NCBI GenBank assembly: GCA_025935595.1
Contig: JAICUZ010000010.1
Coordinates: forward strand, 1 to 23,833
Length of the DNA: 23,833 nucleotides
Direction of reading: 5' to 3'
From: Burkholderiales bacterium
GTDB taxonomy: Bacteria > Actinomycetota > Thermoleophilia > Gaiellales > Gaiellaceae
Of the stretch, positions 12,817-18,652 are shown in pieces. Position 1 is the stretch's first letter; each line of letters starts with the position of its first letter. The notes under the pieces were generated by a model. It was not told the DNA's origin and ran no database searches. It was given only the letters and a program-made list of their open reading frames with translations. The position numbers were made by a program, and so were the translations under genes.

Positions 12817-13245
12817 ATGAGACGTTTCGCGCTACCCACCATGGTGGTCGCAGCGGTGGTCTTGCTCGCCGGCTGCGGCGGCTCGAACTCGAAGTCGAGC
12901 GCCGGAGCGGGGGATGTGAAGCTCGCGAGCTCGAAGCTCGGGAAGATCGCCGTCGACCGGAGCGGCCGCACGCTCTACCTGTTCGAGGCTGACACGAACG
13001 GCAAGAGCACCTGCTCGGGCCCGTGCGCCGCGACGTGGCCGCCCTACAACGTCGGCACCAAGCAGGTCGTCTACCACGGTCACCCGCTCTATTACTACGT
13101 CGGCGACAACAAGACGCCGGGCAGCATGAAGGGCGAGGACCTGAACACGTTCGGGGGCAAGTGGTTCGTCGTCGACGGATCGGGGAAGGCCGTCGCGCCG
13201 GCCGGCTCAGGCAGCGAGATGGGCGGCGGCGGTGTCGGAGGTTAG
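12817..13245 (+). CDS. Secreted lipoprotein with YxFxxD repeats (Lipoprotein_15/COG4315)
   Basis: A 142-residue protein. The signal peptide ends in LLAGC, with lipidated Cys20, so it is anchored to the outer face of the membrane. Two copies of the family motif Y-x-[FWY]-x-x-D are present: YLFEAD (54-59) and YYYVGD (92-97). Between them are STCSGPCAATWPP (Cys66, Cys70). LNTFGGKWFVVDGSGKAV follows, then a Gly/Ser tail. The family has no established function. Compared with usual members, the segment between WPP and the second motif is short, about 13 residues rather than 35-40. The Gly-rich end MGGGGVGG is likely disordered. Start ATG 12817 has no clear Shine-Dalgarno sequence. Confidence 0.85.
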   Translation: MRRFALPTMVVAAVVLLAGCGGSNSKSSAGAGDVKLASSKLGKIAVDRSGRTLYLFEADTNGKSTCSGPCAATWPPYNVGTKQVVYHGHPLYYYVGDNKTPGSMKGEDLNTFGGKWFVVDGSGKAVAPAGSGSEMGGGGVGG

Positions 13246-13294
13246 GGAGACTGAGGGCAGGTGAGACGTCCGTTCCATGGGGTAGAGAATCCCT

Positions 13295-13903
13295 ATGTAC
13301 GACTCGCTGACCACGTCCTACACGTTCTCCTGTCCGGTGCACGGCGAGACGCACGTCGTGCTCTCGCGGTTCCGCCGGCTCGAAGAGCTGCCCGGCCCGC
13401 ACCACCCGACGGTCTATCGCGTGGAGTTCGCGTGCGGCTGCGGCCACGATCACCCTGGCCTGCTCACACACGACGAGCTCGACTGGGCGCCGCTCGGGCT
13501 GCAGGACGAAACGACGTTCCTCAACCTGATGACGTCGCGGAACGAGCCGATCGGCGGCGAGCTCGTCGAGCTCGCGGCATCCAGGATCAGAGCGGGGGAG
13601 TGGCCGTGGAGCTTCTTCTGCTGGCCGGAGGAACGCCCGCGGCCGGTCTACCCGTCGGCGTTCATGCTGCTCGCACCGGCCGGAAGCGGCGACCGCGTCG
13701 GGCTGGCGGTGCGCTGCCCGGTGTGCGGGAAAGTGTCAGTGAACCTCGTGTCGCGCGCGCACCTCGATGTTCCGTTCGTGAACGATCGCGAGGTCGGTGT
13801 CGTGCAGCATCTGTTCGAGGACGACGCGGCTGCGACGGTGGCGGAGTTCCACGAAGAGCTGTGGTCGGCGGCGTTCGACGCTCGTCGCCTGACTCTTTCC
13901 TAG
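13295..13903 (+). CDS. Unknown cysteine-rich, probably zinc-binding protein
   Basis: A 202-residue protein I do not recognise. Potential metal ligands come in pairs: Cys13/His16 (CPVH), Cys47/Cys49/His51 (CGCGH) and Cys141/Cys144 (CPVC). This pattern suggests one or two structural zinc sites. There is no signal peptide or membrane helix. The region between (GEWPWSFFCWPEERPRPVYPS) is rich in aromatics and proline. The C-terminus is acidic and helical (HLFEDDAAATVAEFHEELW). Codons are GC-ending like the neighbours. TAGAGA, an imperfect -10, ends 6 nt before ATG 13295. It stands alone between the lipoprotein and a small unknown gene, so context gives no function. Confidence 0.75.
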   Translation: MYDSLTTSYTFSCPVHGETHVVLSRFRRLEELPGPHHPTVYRVEFACGCGHDHPGLLTHDELDWAPLGLQDETTFLNLMTSRNEPIGGELVELAASRIRAGEWPWSFFCWPEERPRPVYPSAFMLLAPAGSGDRVGLAVRCPVCGKVSVNLVSRAHLDVPFVNDREVGVVQHLFEDDAAATVAEFHEELWSAAFDARRLTLS

Positions 13904-13910
13904 AGGGGTT

Positions 13911-13924
13911 CCCTCCCACGAGGG
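13911..13924 (+). terminator. Short hairpin followed by TATTT
   Basis: CCCTC (13911-13915) pairs with GAGGG (13920-13924) around CCAC, then TATTT. It begins 8 bp past the stop of the cysteine-rich gene. A modest intrinsic terminator. Confidence 0.35.
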
Positions 13925-13936
13925 TATTTCCGACTC

Positions 13937-13964
13937 TAGGTCCGACCGATAGGTCCAGTAGGCC
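13937..13964 (+). repeat. Tandem TAGGTCC motifs before a small gene
   Basis: TAGGTCC occurs at 13937-13943 and 13950-13956, with TAGGCC at 13959-13964 directly before ATG 13965. The 13-bp step between the first two is more than one helical turn. They could be binding sites for a regulator of the downstream gene or chance. Confidence 0.3.
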
Positions 13965-14168
13965 ATGTCGAGCGTCGCCGAATCCCATCCGGAACCTGAG
14001 CGCGAAGAGCGGGGGGACCACCTGATCCTCGTCCACTGCGCAGCGGTCGGGCACGAGCGCCCGTCCGCGTACGCGCGCCTGGTCGGGAAGGTCGGCGCGG
14101 AGCTCGCGCGGCTACTGATGTTCGCGCTGACCGGCTCTCACGGTCGGCGCGGTTCGTCTTCGCCGTAG
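13965..14168 (+). CDS. Small protein of unknown function
   Basis: A 67-residue open frame with GC-ending codons throughout. The N-terminus is acidic (SHPEPEREERGDH); the middle LILVHCAAVGHERPSAYARLV leads to an amphipathic helix (GKVGAELARLLMFAL) and a Ser-rich basic tail. It has one Cys. No membrane segment is certain and no family is recognised. The last 31 bp overlap, antisense, the end of the membrane protein gene at 14138. There is no Shine-Dalgarno sequence; repeated TAGGTCC motifs precede it. Confidence 0.5.
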   Translation: MSSVAESHPEPEREERGDHLILVHCAAVGHERPSAYARLVGKVGAELARLLMFALTGSHGRRGSSSP

Positions 14169-14338
14169 ACGCGGACGAAGAGGAACACGAGGAAGCCGAC
14201 GACGGCGCCGACGATGAAGCTCACGGCGCTGCCGTAGCCCACCGCCGCGCCGCCGATCCACACGAAGAGCCCGAAGAAGAGCGCCCACGCGAACGAGACG
14301 ACGCCGTGATCGAAAGCGGGAGGGCGGGGGAAGTGCAT
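14138..14338 (-). CDS. Small two-helix membrane protein
   Basis: A 66-residue protein starting at ATG 14338 (an upstream ATG at 14371 would add 11 residues). Two hydrophobic helices are clear: VVSFAWALFFGLFVWIGGAA (about 12-31) and AVSFIVGAVVGFLVFLFV (about 37-54), with a short loop and a charged tail VYGEDEPRRP. TAGGAT lies 8 nt before ATG 14338, and another start would move into repeat DNA. No family recognised. The 3' end overlaps the convergent small gene. Confidence 0.65.
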   Translation of the reverse strand: MHFPRPPAFDHGVVSFAWALFFGLFVWIGGAAVGYGSAVSFIVGAVVGFLVFLFVRVYGEDEPRRP

Positions 14339-14346
14339 CGCGGGCG

Positions 14347-14352
14347 ATCCTA
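14347..14352 (-). promoter_or_regulatory. -10 hexamer TAGGAT for the two-helix membrane protein
   Basis: On the minus strand TAGGAT ends 8 nt before ATG 14338, so the message would be leaderless or nearly so. It supports the shorter start over ATG 14371. It lies 19 bp outside the first copy of the direct repeat. Confidence 0.4.
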
Positions 14353-14371
14353 GCTGGTCGATCGGGACCAT

Positions 14372-14497
14372 AAAAATTCACCGAGCCGGTGGCGCTTTTG
14401 TCCACCTCCCCCGTGAACCTTTGGCTTCCGCCTACGGCCCTCGGGAGCGGCTTCGACCTACTCGCGCTCCGTGCTCGGTGCAAGAGGGAACCTACGG
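14372..14497. repeat. 126-bp direct repeat, copy 1
   Basis: Begins AAAAATTCACCGAGCC and ends GAACCTACGG. It matches copy 2 (14610-14735) at 125 of 126 positions by direct comparison; the only difference is T14399 against C14637. Near its ends are inverted 8-mers CACCGAGC (14379-14386) and GCTCGGTG (14473-14480). Several frames are open through it, but none has a family match or a start signal, so I do not call a gene. No transposase or target-site duplication is seen. Together with copy 2 it occupies much of the 597 bp without a gene (14372-14968). Confidence 0.9.
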
Positions 14498-14609
14498 CGT
14501 GTCGAGGCGGCATGCAAGTCGCTCCGGAACGGTTTGGTGCAATTTGCGGTGAATTCCGTTTGCGCCGCGCCGGCTCGTGCTTCGTGCCGTGCGCTCTAAC
14601 GGTCCACGC

Positions 14610-14735
14610 AAAAATTCACCGAGCCGGTGGCGCTTTCGTCCACCTCCCCCGTGAACCTTTGGCTTCCGCCTACGGCCCTCGGGAGCGGCTTCGACCTACT
14701 CGCGCTCCGTGCTCGGTGCAAGAGGGAACCTACGG
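14610..14735. repeat. 126-bp direct repeat, copy 2
   Basis: Second copy at a constant offset of 238 bp. After its right end the two copies diverge, but TGCAAG recurs at the same offset (14513 and 14751), suggesting a larger, partly decayed unit. The spacer 14498-14609 is lower in G+C than surrounding genes and contains nothing I recognise. Confidence 0.9.
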
Positions 14736-14738
14736 GTT

Positions 14739-14750
14739 GGGACGCGTCCC
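14739..14750. other. Perfect 12-bp palindrome GGGACGCGTCCC
   Basis: A perfect 12-bp palindrome placed 4 bp after repeat copy 2 and absent at the matching position after copy 1. Possible protein site or cruciform. Confidence 0.4.
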
Positions 14751-14796
14751 TGCAAGCGTCCTCGACACACATTTGCCGCATTTTGCGTGCGCGAAA

Positions 14797-14805
14797 TTGT
14801 CCACA
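14797..14805 (+). promoter_or_regulatory. DnaA-box-like site TTGTCCACA
   Basis: TTGTCCACA is the preferred DnaA box form in high-GC actinobacteria such as Streptomyces. It lies 164 bp before the sigma factor start codon. Binding is inferred. Confidence 0.45.
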
Positions 14806-14840
14806 TTTCCACGACTTTTGGGCCGGGTTGGGGAGAACCC

Positions 14841-14849
14841 TGTGGATCA
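14841..14849 (-). promoter_or_regulatory. DnaA-box-like site, opposite orientation
   Basis: The minus strand reads TGATCCACA, 8 of 9 matches to TTATCCACA. It faces the site at 14797 with 35 bp between them. A pair of inverted boxes is more suggestive than a single site. Confidence 0.35.
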
Positions 14850-14857
14850 GTGGACGG

Positions 14858-14908
14858 GTGCGCACGTTTCTGTGCTGACTTGACAGAACATGCATTTCCG
14901 TGCGCACG
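14858..14908. promoter_or_regulatory. Two copies of palindromic GTGCGCACG, possible operators
   Basis: GTGCGCACG occurs at 14858-14866 and 14900-14908, 42 bp apart, which is four helical turns, so both face the same side of the DNA. The core GTGCGCAC is a perfect palindrome; the second copy extends to CGTGCGCACG. They lie 61-111 bp before the sigma gene start, where an operator is expected. A weak promoter follows: TTGAAC (14933-14938) and TAAAGA (14954-14959), spacing 15. Confidence 0.45.
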
Positions 14909-14968
14909 AACGTTGATGCGGGAATCGTGTGTTTGAACGGACGCCGATTCGGCTAAAGACCGTCCCGA

Positions 14969-16051
14969 GTGTCTGCCACCGAGACGGACATCCTCAGCCT
15001 GAGCGAGGATCTACGGCAGCTTGTCGACGTGTCGGAGGAACGCGGCACGCTCCTGCAGTCGGAGTTGAACGACGTCCTCGAGCCGCTCGGGCTCGACGCA
15101 CTCGAGATCGACGCAGTGCACCGCGAGCTCGAGACGCGCCAGATCGACCTCGTCAACGACCTCGAGGAGAACGACCACCCGCCCGAGCCTGCCCCGGAGC
15201 CCCAGCCGCCGCTCCAGGTCACCTGGGAGACGACGACCGACGCGCTGCAGCTCTTCCTGCGCGAGGCCGGCCGTCACCCGCTCCTGACAGCCGCCCAGGA
15301 GGTCGAGCTGGCGAAGAAGATCGAGGCCGGCGACGCGCAGGCGAAGCAGCGGATGATCCAGTCCAACCTCCGCCTCGTCGTCTCGATCGCGAAGAACTAC
15401 CGAAACCAGGGCCTGCCGTTCCTCGATCTGATCCAGGAAGGGACGCTCGGCCTGATCCGCGCCGTCGAGAAGTTCGACTGGCGCCGCGGCTACAAGTTCT
15501 CGACCTACGCCACCTGGTGGATCCGCCAGGCGGTGGCACGCGCCCTCGCTGACAAGGCACGCACGATCCGGATGCCGGTCCACATCGTCGAGCGGCTCCA
15601 GAAGATGAACCGCGCCGAGCGCTCCCTCTGGGCGGTGCTCGGACGCGAGCCGACGCTCGAGGAGATCGCCGACGAGGCCAACCTGCCCCTCACGCAGGCC
15701 CGCGAGGTGCGCGCCGCCGCGCGCGCGTCGACGTCGCTCGACGCCCCCGTCGGTGACTCCGACGACGCGGTGCTCGGCGACTTCGTCGCCGGCGAGGGGC
15801 CGCTGCCGGACGAGCAGGTCGAGCACTCACTCCGCTCGGAGACGCTCGCCACCGCCTTGAAGGCTTTGCCGGAGCGCCACCGTCACGTCGTCGTCCTGCG
15901 CTACGGGCTCGGCGATGCCGAGCCGAAGACGCTCGAGGACATCGGCCGCCGCCTCGGCCTGACGCGCGAACGCGTCCGCCAGATCGAAGTAGAGGCGCTG
16001 AAGCGCCTCGCGACGCTCCACGAGATGGAAGCCGTCGCCTACACGACGTAG
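14969..16051 (+). CDS. rpoD: Primary RNA polymerase sigma factor (RpoD/SigA-like)
   Basis: A 360-residue sigma-70 protein with all regions. Residues about 10-68 resemble region 1.1 (LRQLVDVSEERGTLLQSELNDVLEPLGL and following, in two halves). A Pro-rich linker (HPPEPAPEPQPP) follows. Region 1.2 is DALQLFLREAGRHPLL (about 90-106). Region 2 contains NLRLVVSIAKNY, GLPFLDLIQEG and YKFSTYATWWIRQAV, which melts and reads the -10 element. Region 3 includes ARTIRMPVHIVERLQKM. Region 4.2 is LEDIGRRLGLTRERVRQIEV, the -35 reader. Region 1.1 and full conservation indicate the housekeeping factor. The start is GTG 14969; repeats, DnaA-box-like sites and a doubled palindrome lie upstream. It converges with a second sigma gene, 5 bp apart. 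Confidence 0.92.
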   Translation: MSATETDILSLSEDLRQLVDVSEERGTLLQSELNDVLEPLGLDALEIDAVHRELETRQIDLVNDLEENDHPPEPAPEPQPPLQVTWETTTDALQLFLREAGRHPLLTAAQEVELAKKIEAGDAQAKQRMIQSNLRLVVSIAKNYRNQGLPFLDLIQEGTLGLIRAVEKFDWRRGYKFSTYATWWIRQAVARALADKARTIRMPVHIVERLQKMNRAERSLWAVLGREPTLEEIADEANLPLTQAREVRAAARASTSLDAPVGDSDDAVLGDFVAGEGPLPDEQVEHSLRSETLATALKALPERHRHVVVLRYGLGDAEPKTLEDIGRRLGLTRERVRQIEVEALKRLATLHEMEAVAYTT

Positions 16052-16056
16052 AGGTT

Positions 16057-17010
16057 TTACGTCTGCAGGTAGTGCTGGAGCCCCGGCGCGACGGCGCGCA
16101 GCTCCTTCAGTGCACGTGACTCGAGCTGCCGCACGCGCTCACGCGTGATGCCGAGATCGCGGCCGACCTCCTCGAGGGTCTGCGGCTGGCGGCCGTCGAG
16201 CCCGAAGCGGCGGAGCACGACGTGCCGCATCCGCGGGTTGAGCCGGTCGATCGCCTCGGCGAGCTCGGCCGACCGGGCGTGGTCGGCAGTCGCGCTGTCC
16301 GGCGACTCGGACTTCTCGTCCTCGATCAGGTCGGCGACCATGCTCTCGCCGTCGCCCACGGGCGTCTCGAGCGAGACCGGGTCCTCGACGAGGTCGAACA
16401 GCTCCCGCACGCGCTCCGGCGTGAACCCGGCGTCCGCCGCGATCTCGTCGACCGACGGGTCGCGGTTCAGCTTCTGCGCGAGCTGACGGCGCGAGCGCTG
16501 GGCCCGGCGCACCTGCTCTGCGACGTGGACGGGGAGACGGATGGTGCGGCCCTGGTCGGCGAGCGCGCGCGTCACGGCCTGCCGGATCCACCAGGTCGCG
16601 TAGGTCGAGAGCTTGTAGCCCATCTTGTAGTCGAACTTCTCGACGGCGCGGATCAGGCCGAGGTTGCCCTCCTGGATGAGGTCGAGGAGCGGGACGCCGG
16701 CCTTCGTGTAGTTGCGCGTGATCGACATGACGAGCCGCAGGTTGCACTCGATCAGGCGCCGTTTCGCAGAGTCGTCGCCGAGGTCCTTGCGCCGGGCGAG
16801 CTCGCGCTCCTCCGACGCAGTGAGCAGCCGGCCGTCGCCGATCTGGCGGACGTACAGCTTCAGCGGGTCGGCGGTCTGAAGGCGCTCATCCTCGCTGAGT
16901 GCCGCATTGCGCGGCTCCTCCTCGCCGTCGTCGTCCTCTTCGACGTCGACCAGGTCGAGGGCGGCGTCGGCTTCGCTGTCAAACGCCGCGTCGGGAAGCG
17001 GATGCTCCAC
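16057..17010 (-). CDS. Second RpoD-like sigma factor (group 2 candidate)
   Basis: A 317-residue sigma-70 protein from GTG 17010. An acidic N-terminus (LVDVEEDDDGEEEP) precedes region 1.2 (DPLKLYVRQIGDGRLL), region 2 (NLRLVMSITRNYTKAG, LLDLIQEGNLGLIRAVEKF, YKLSTYATWWIRQAV), region 3 (GRTIRLPVHVAEQVRRA) and region 4.2 (LEEVGRDLGITRERVRQLES). Lacking a region 1.1 like that of its neighbour, it looks like a group 2 (HrdB/SigB-style) factor. The frame is open to ATG 17100, but the extra 30 codons contain TTA, TTG, CAT, TCT and many A/T third positions and a possible promoter (TTGCCG, then TACATC 16 bp on), so I prefer GTG 17010, preceded by AGGGG. If ATG 17100 is right the protein has 347 residues. 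Confidence 0.88.
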   Translation of the reverse strand: MEHPLPDAAFDSEADAALDLVDVEEDDDGEEEPRNAALSEDERLQTADPLKLYVRQIGDGRLLTASEERELARRKDLGDDSAKRRLIECNLRLVMSITRNYTKAGVPLLDLIQEGNLGLIRAVEKFDYKMGYKLSTYATWWIRQAVTRALADQGRTIRLPVHVAEQVRRAQRSRRQLAQKLNRDPSVDEIAADAGFTPERVRELFDLVEDPVSLETPVGDGESMVADLIEDEKSESPDSATADHARSAELAEAIDRLNPRMRHVVLRRFGLDGRQPQTLEEVGRDLGITRERVRQLESRALKELRAVAPGLQHYLQT

Positions 17011-17103
17011 ATATCCCCTATCGGCGGGAGGAAGCGCGAGCTTGAGATGTAAAGAATGCGTCGGTTCCGGCAACTTTTCCGAGCCGGCGTCCGTCTTCAT
17101 TCA

Positions 17104-17109
17104 TAGGAT
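17104..17109 (+). promoter_or_regulatory. -10 hexamer TAGGAT, leaderless start of the amidotransferase gene
   Basis: TAGGAT ends exactly 6 nt before ATG 17116 and no Shine-Dalgarno sequence lies between. This fits a leaderless message. Confidence 0.5.
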
Positions 17110-17115
17110 CGAGTT

Positions 17116-17910
17116 ATGTGCGGTATTGCGGGATACAGCGTCGAATCCGGGTCGACTCTCGACCGGACGCTGTCCGCCCAGGCGCTCCTCGCCGCCATCG
17201 CCGAGCGCGGCGCCGACGCAGTCGGCTACGCCTACCGAAGCCCTGACGACGCCTACGCGACCGTCGTCAAGCAGCGCACGCCGGCGTCGCAGCTGCTCGA
17301 GCGGATCGCCGTCCCCGGCGAGGCCACGCAGCTCCTCGTCCACGTGCGCGACTACACGAAGGGGCATCCGGCGATCAGCGCCAACAACCATCCGGTCCGC
17401 CACGGGCCGGTGGTCGGGATCCACAACGGCATCATCACGAACGACGACGAGCTCCTGGCCCCCCACTCCTGTGCGCGTGCCGAGGCGAAGATGACCGTCG
17501 ACTCCGAAGCGATCTTTGCGCTGGCTGCGCATTCGCGGAACGACCCGGATGCGCTCGAGCGTCTTCGCGGGGCGCTCGCGACGAGCTGGCTCGACGAGCG
17601 CGAGCCGGACGTCGTGTTCGTCGCGCGCGGCAGCGGCCGCCCGCTCTGGCTCGGCGAGGGGCGCGGCGCGGTCTTCTTCGCGTCGACGAAGCTCGCGCTC
17701 GAGACCGTCGAGCAGTACTGCCGTGTGAAGTTGCGCACGCGCGAGGTGAAGGCCGGATCGTGGTTCGCCCTGGCCGGCGGCGAGGTCGTACGGCGCGAGC
17801 GCTTCCGGCCCGATCTCGAGTACGTCGAGCCCGACCCGCTGCCTTCTGTGCGGGCGCCCGGCGAGCGCGAGTTCTGCATGACGCGCCTCGCGGCGATCGC
17901 GGCGATCTAA
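17116..17910 (+). CDS. Stand-alone class II glutamine amidotransferase
   Basis: A 264-residue Ntn-hydrolase. Cys2 after the initiator Met (MCGIAGYS) is the nucleophile that cleaves glutamine to release ammonia. RGADAVGYAY, HVRDYTKGHP (76-85), NNHPVRHGPVVG and IHNGIITNDDEL (102-113) are the GlmS/PurF-type glutaminase motifs; HNG includes the oxyanion-hole Asn. DSEAIFALA follows. There is no sugar isomerase, synthetase or other partner domain, so the ammonia acceptor is unknown; it may work with a separate subunit, or have another amidase role as in EgtC-like proteins. ATG 17116 is fixed by the need for Cys at position 2. Its last four bases overlap the convergent repeat-protein gene. Confidence 0.83.
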   Translation: MCGIAGYSVESGSTLDRTLSAQALLAAIAERGADAVGYAYRSPDDAYATVVKQRTPASQLLERIAVPGEATQLLVHVRDYTKGHPAISANNHPVRHGPVVGIHNGIITNDDELLAPHSCARAEAKMTVDSEAIFALAAHSRNDPDALERLRGALATSWLDEREPDVVFVARGSGRPLWLGEGRGAVFFASTKLALETVEQYCRVKLRTREVKAGSWFALAGGEVVRRERFRPDLEYVEPDPLPSVRAPGEREFCMTRLAAIAAI

Positions 17911-18590
17911 GAACCGACCGAGCCGTCGGCGTTCACCGCGACGCCCTCGTCGGTCAGCCGCTCGCGGACGAGGTACTGGAACGTCCCCCACGCTCCACGC
18001 CGCGCTTCGAACAGCCGGTAGACCTGCCACTCGGTGAGCAGCGACTCGTCGCGGCGGCGCGCATCCTGCCAATCGCCGAACTTGGGAAGGCGACCGAGTG
18101 CGCGCGACAGTTCAGCCCCCTGCGAGATCGCACGCTCGAGGCGCTCCTCGCCGACGGCGACGTCGAACCCGGCTTCACGGAGCGCCGTCGACAGCGAGCC
18201 GAACGTGTGCCAGTAGAGCGACGCGGACGGCATCGTCCCGCGCCGCGAGCGGATGTCCTGCGCCGTCGGTGTACGGCCGAGCTCGTCGCCGAGCTGTCGC
18301 AGCTGTGCCACCAGCTCCTCACGCGTGGCGAAGCGGCGCGGCATGAGGCCCGCCGCGCGCTTGGCGGCGTTCCACGTCCCGAAGTGCTCGATCACCGTCT
18401 GCGGGTGCATCCCCGCGTCGGGGTCGGCGGCGAACTCCTTCATGGTCGGCGAGCGGCCGAGCCGCGCCGCCGAGGCCTGAAGCGCCGCCAGGATCTGCTC
18501 GTCGGAGTAGCGCCGCCGGATGCCGGCTCGGAACTCGGCGAGGGCCGCCGGGTCGATCTTGGCGATCGCCCGGTAGGGCTTCCGGGCCAT
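17907..18590 (-). CDS. Homing-endonuclease-associated-repeat protein, no nuclease
   Basis: A 227-residue protein built from about three copies of the helical repeat seen beside HNH homing endonucleases (PF18780-like). Repeat 1 (about residues 26-82) contains LGRSPTMKEF and FGTWNAAKRAAGL; repeat 2 (about 87-143) contains LGRTPTAQDI and FGSLSTALREAGF; a diverged repeat 3 contains LGRLPKFGDW and WGTFQYLV. Each has the consensus LGR-x-PT followed by W/S-x2-A-x3-AG. The repeats are thought to bind DNA. There is no HNH or LAGLIDADG motif. The N-terminus MARKPYRAIAKIDP is basic. A clear promoter precedes ATG 18590. It diverges from murT-gatD, so regulation of those genes is a reasonable guess. Confidence 0.75.
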   Translation of the reverse strand: MARKPYRAIAKIDPAALAEFRAGIRRRYSDEQILAALQASAARLGRSPTMKEFAADPDAGMHPQTVIEHFGTWNAAKRAAGLMPRRFATREELVAQLRQLGDELGRTPTAQDIRSRRGTMPSASLYWHTFGSLSTALREAGFDVAVGEERLERAISQGAELSRALGRLPKFGDWQDARRRDESLLTEWQVYRLFEARRGAWGTFQYLVRERLTDEGVAVNADGSVGS

Positions 18591-18596
18591 ACAAGA

Positions 18597-18624
18597 ATGG
18601 TAGATCAAGGTGAACGAAGCGCAA
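18597..18624 (-). promoter_or_regulatory. Promoter TTGCGC-N16-TACCAT for the repeat protein
   Basis: On the minus strand TTGCGC (18624-18619) and TACCAT (18602-18597) are 16 bp apart, and TACCAT ends 6 nt before ATG 18590. It is a complete -35/-10 pair with a leaderless start. Confidence 0.55.
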
Positions 18625-18640
18625 GTAGAGGCTAGTCCGT

Positions 18641-18646
18641 TACCGT
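18641..18646 (+). promoter_or_regulatory. -10 hexamer TACCGT, leaderless start of murT
   Basis: TACCGT ends 6 nt before GTG 18653. It nearly repeats the TACCAT used divergently at 18597-18602. No clear -35 is seen. Confidence 0.45.
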
Positions 18647-18652
18647 GAGCCG

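Noticed and set aside
14372..14735. CRISPR-like array
   Set aside because: Only two units of 126 bp, far too long, and no cas genes.
14389..14883. Open frames through the direct repeats (both strands)
   Set aside because: They follow repeat DNA, have no ribosome site, no recognisable domain and diverge outside the repeat; more likely non-coding.
14880..14908. TTGACA at 14880-14885 as a -35 element for the sigma gene
   Set aside because: No acceptable -10 sequence 15-19 bp downstream; the segment is the palindrome CGTGCGCACG instead.
14739..14968. Replication origin
   Set aside because: Only two DnaA-box-like sites, no AT-rich unwinding region and no dnaA, dnaN, gyrB or parAB nearby.
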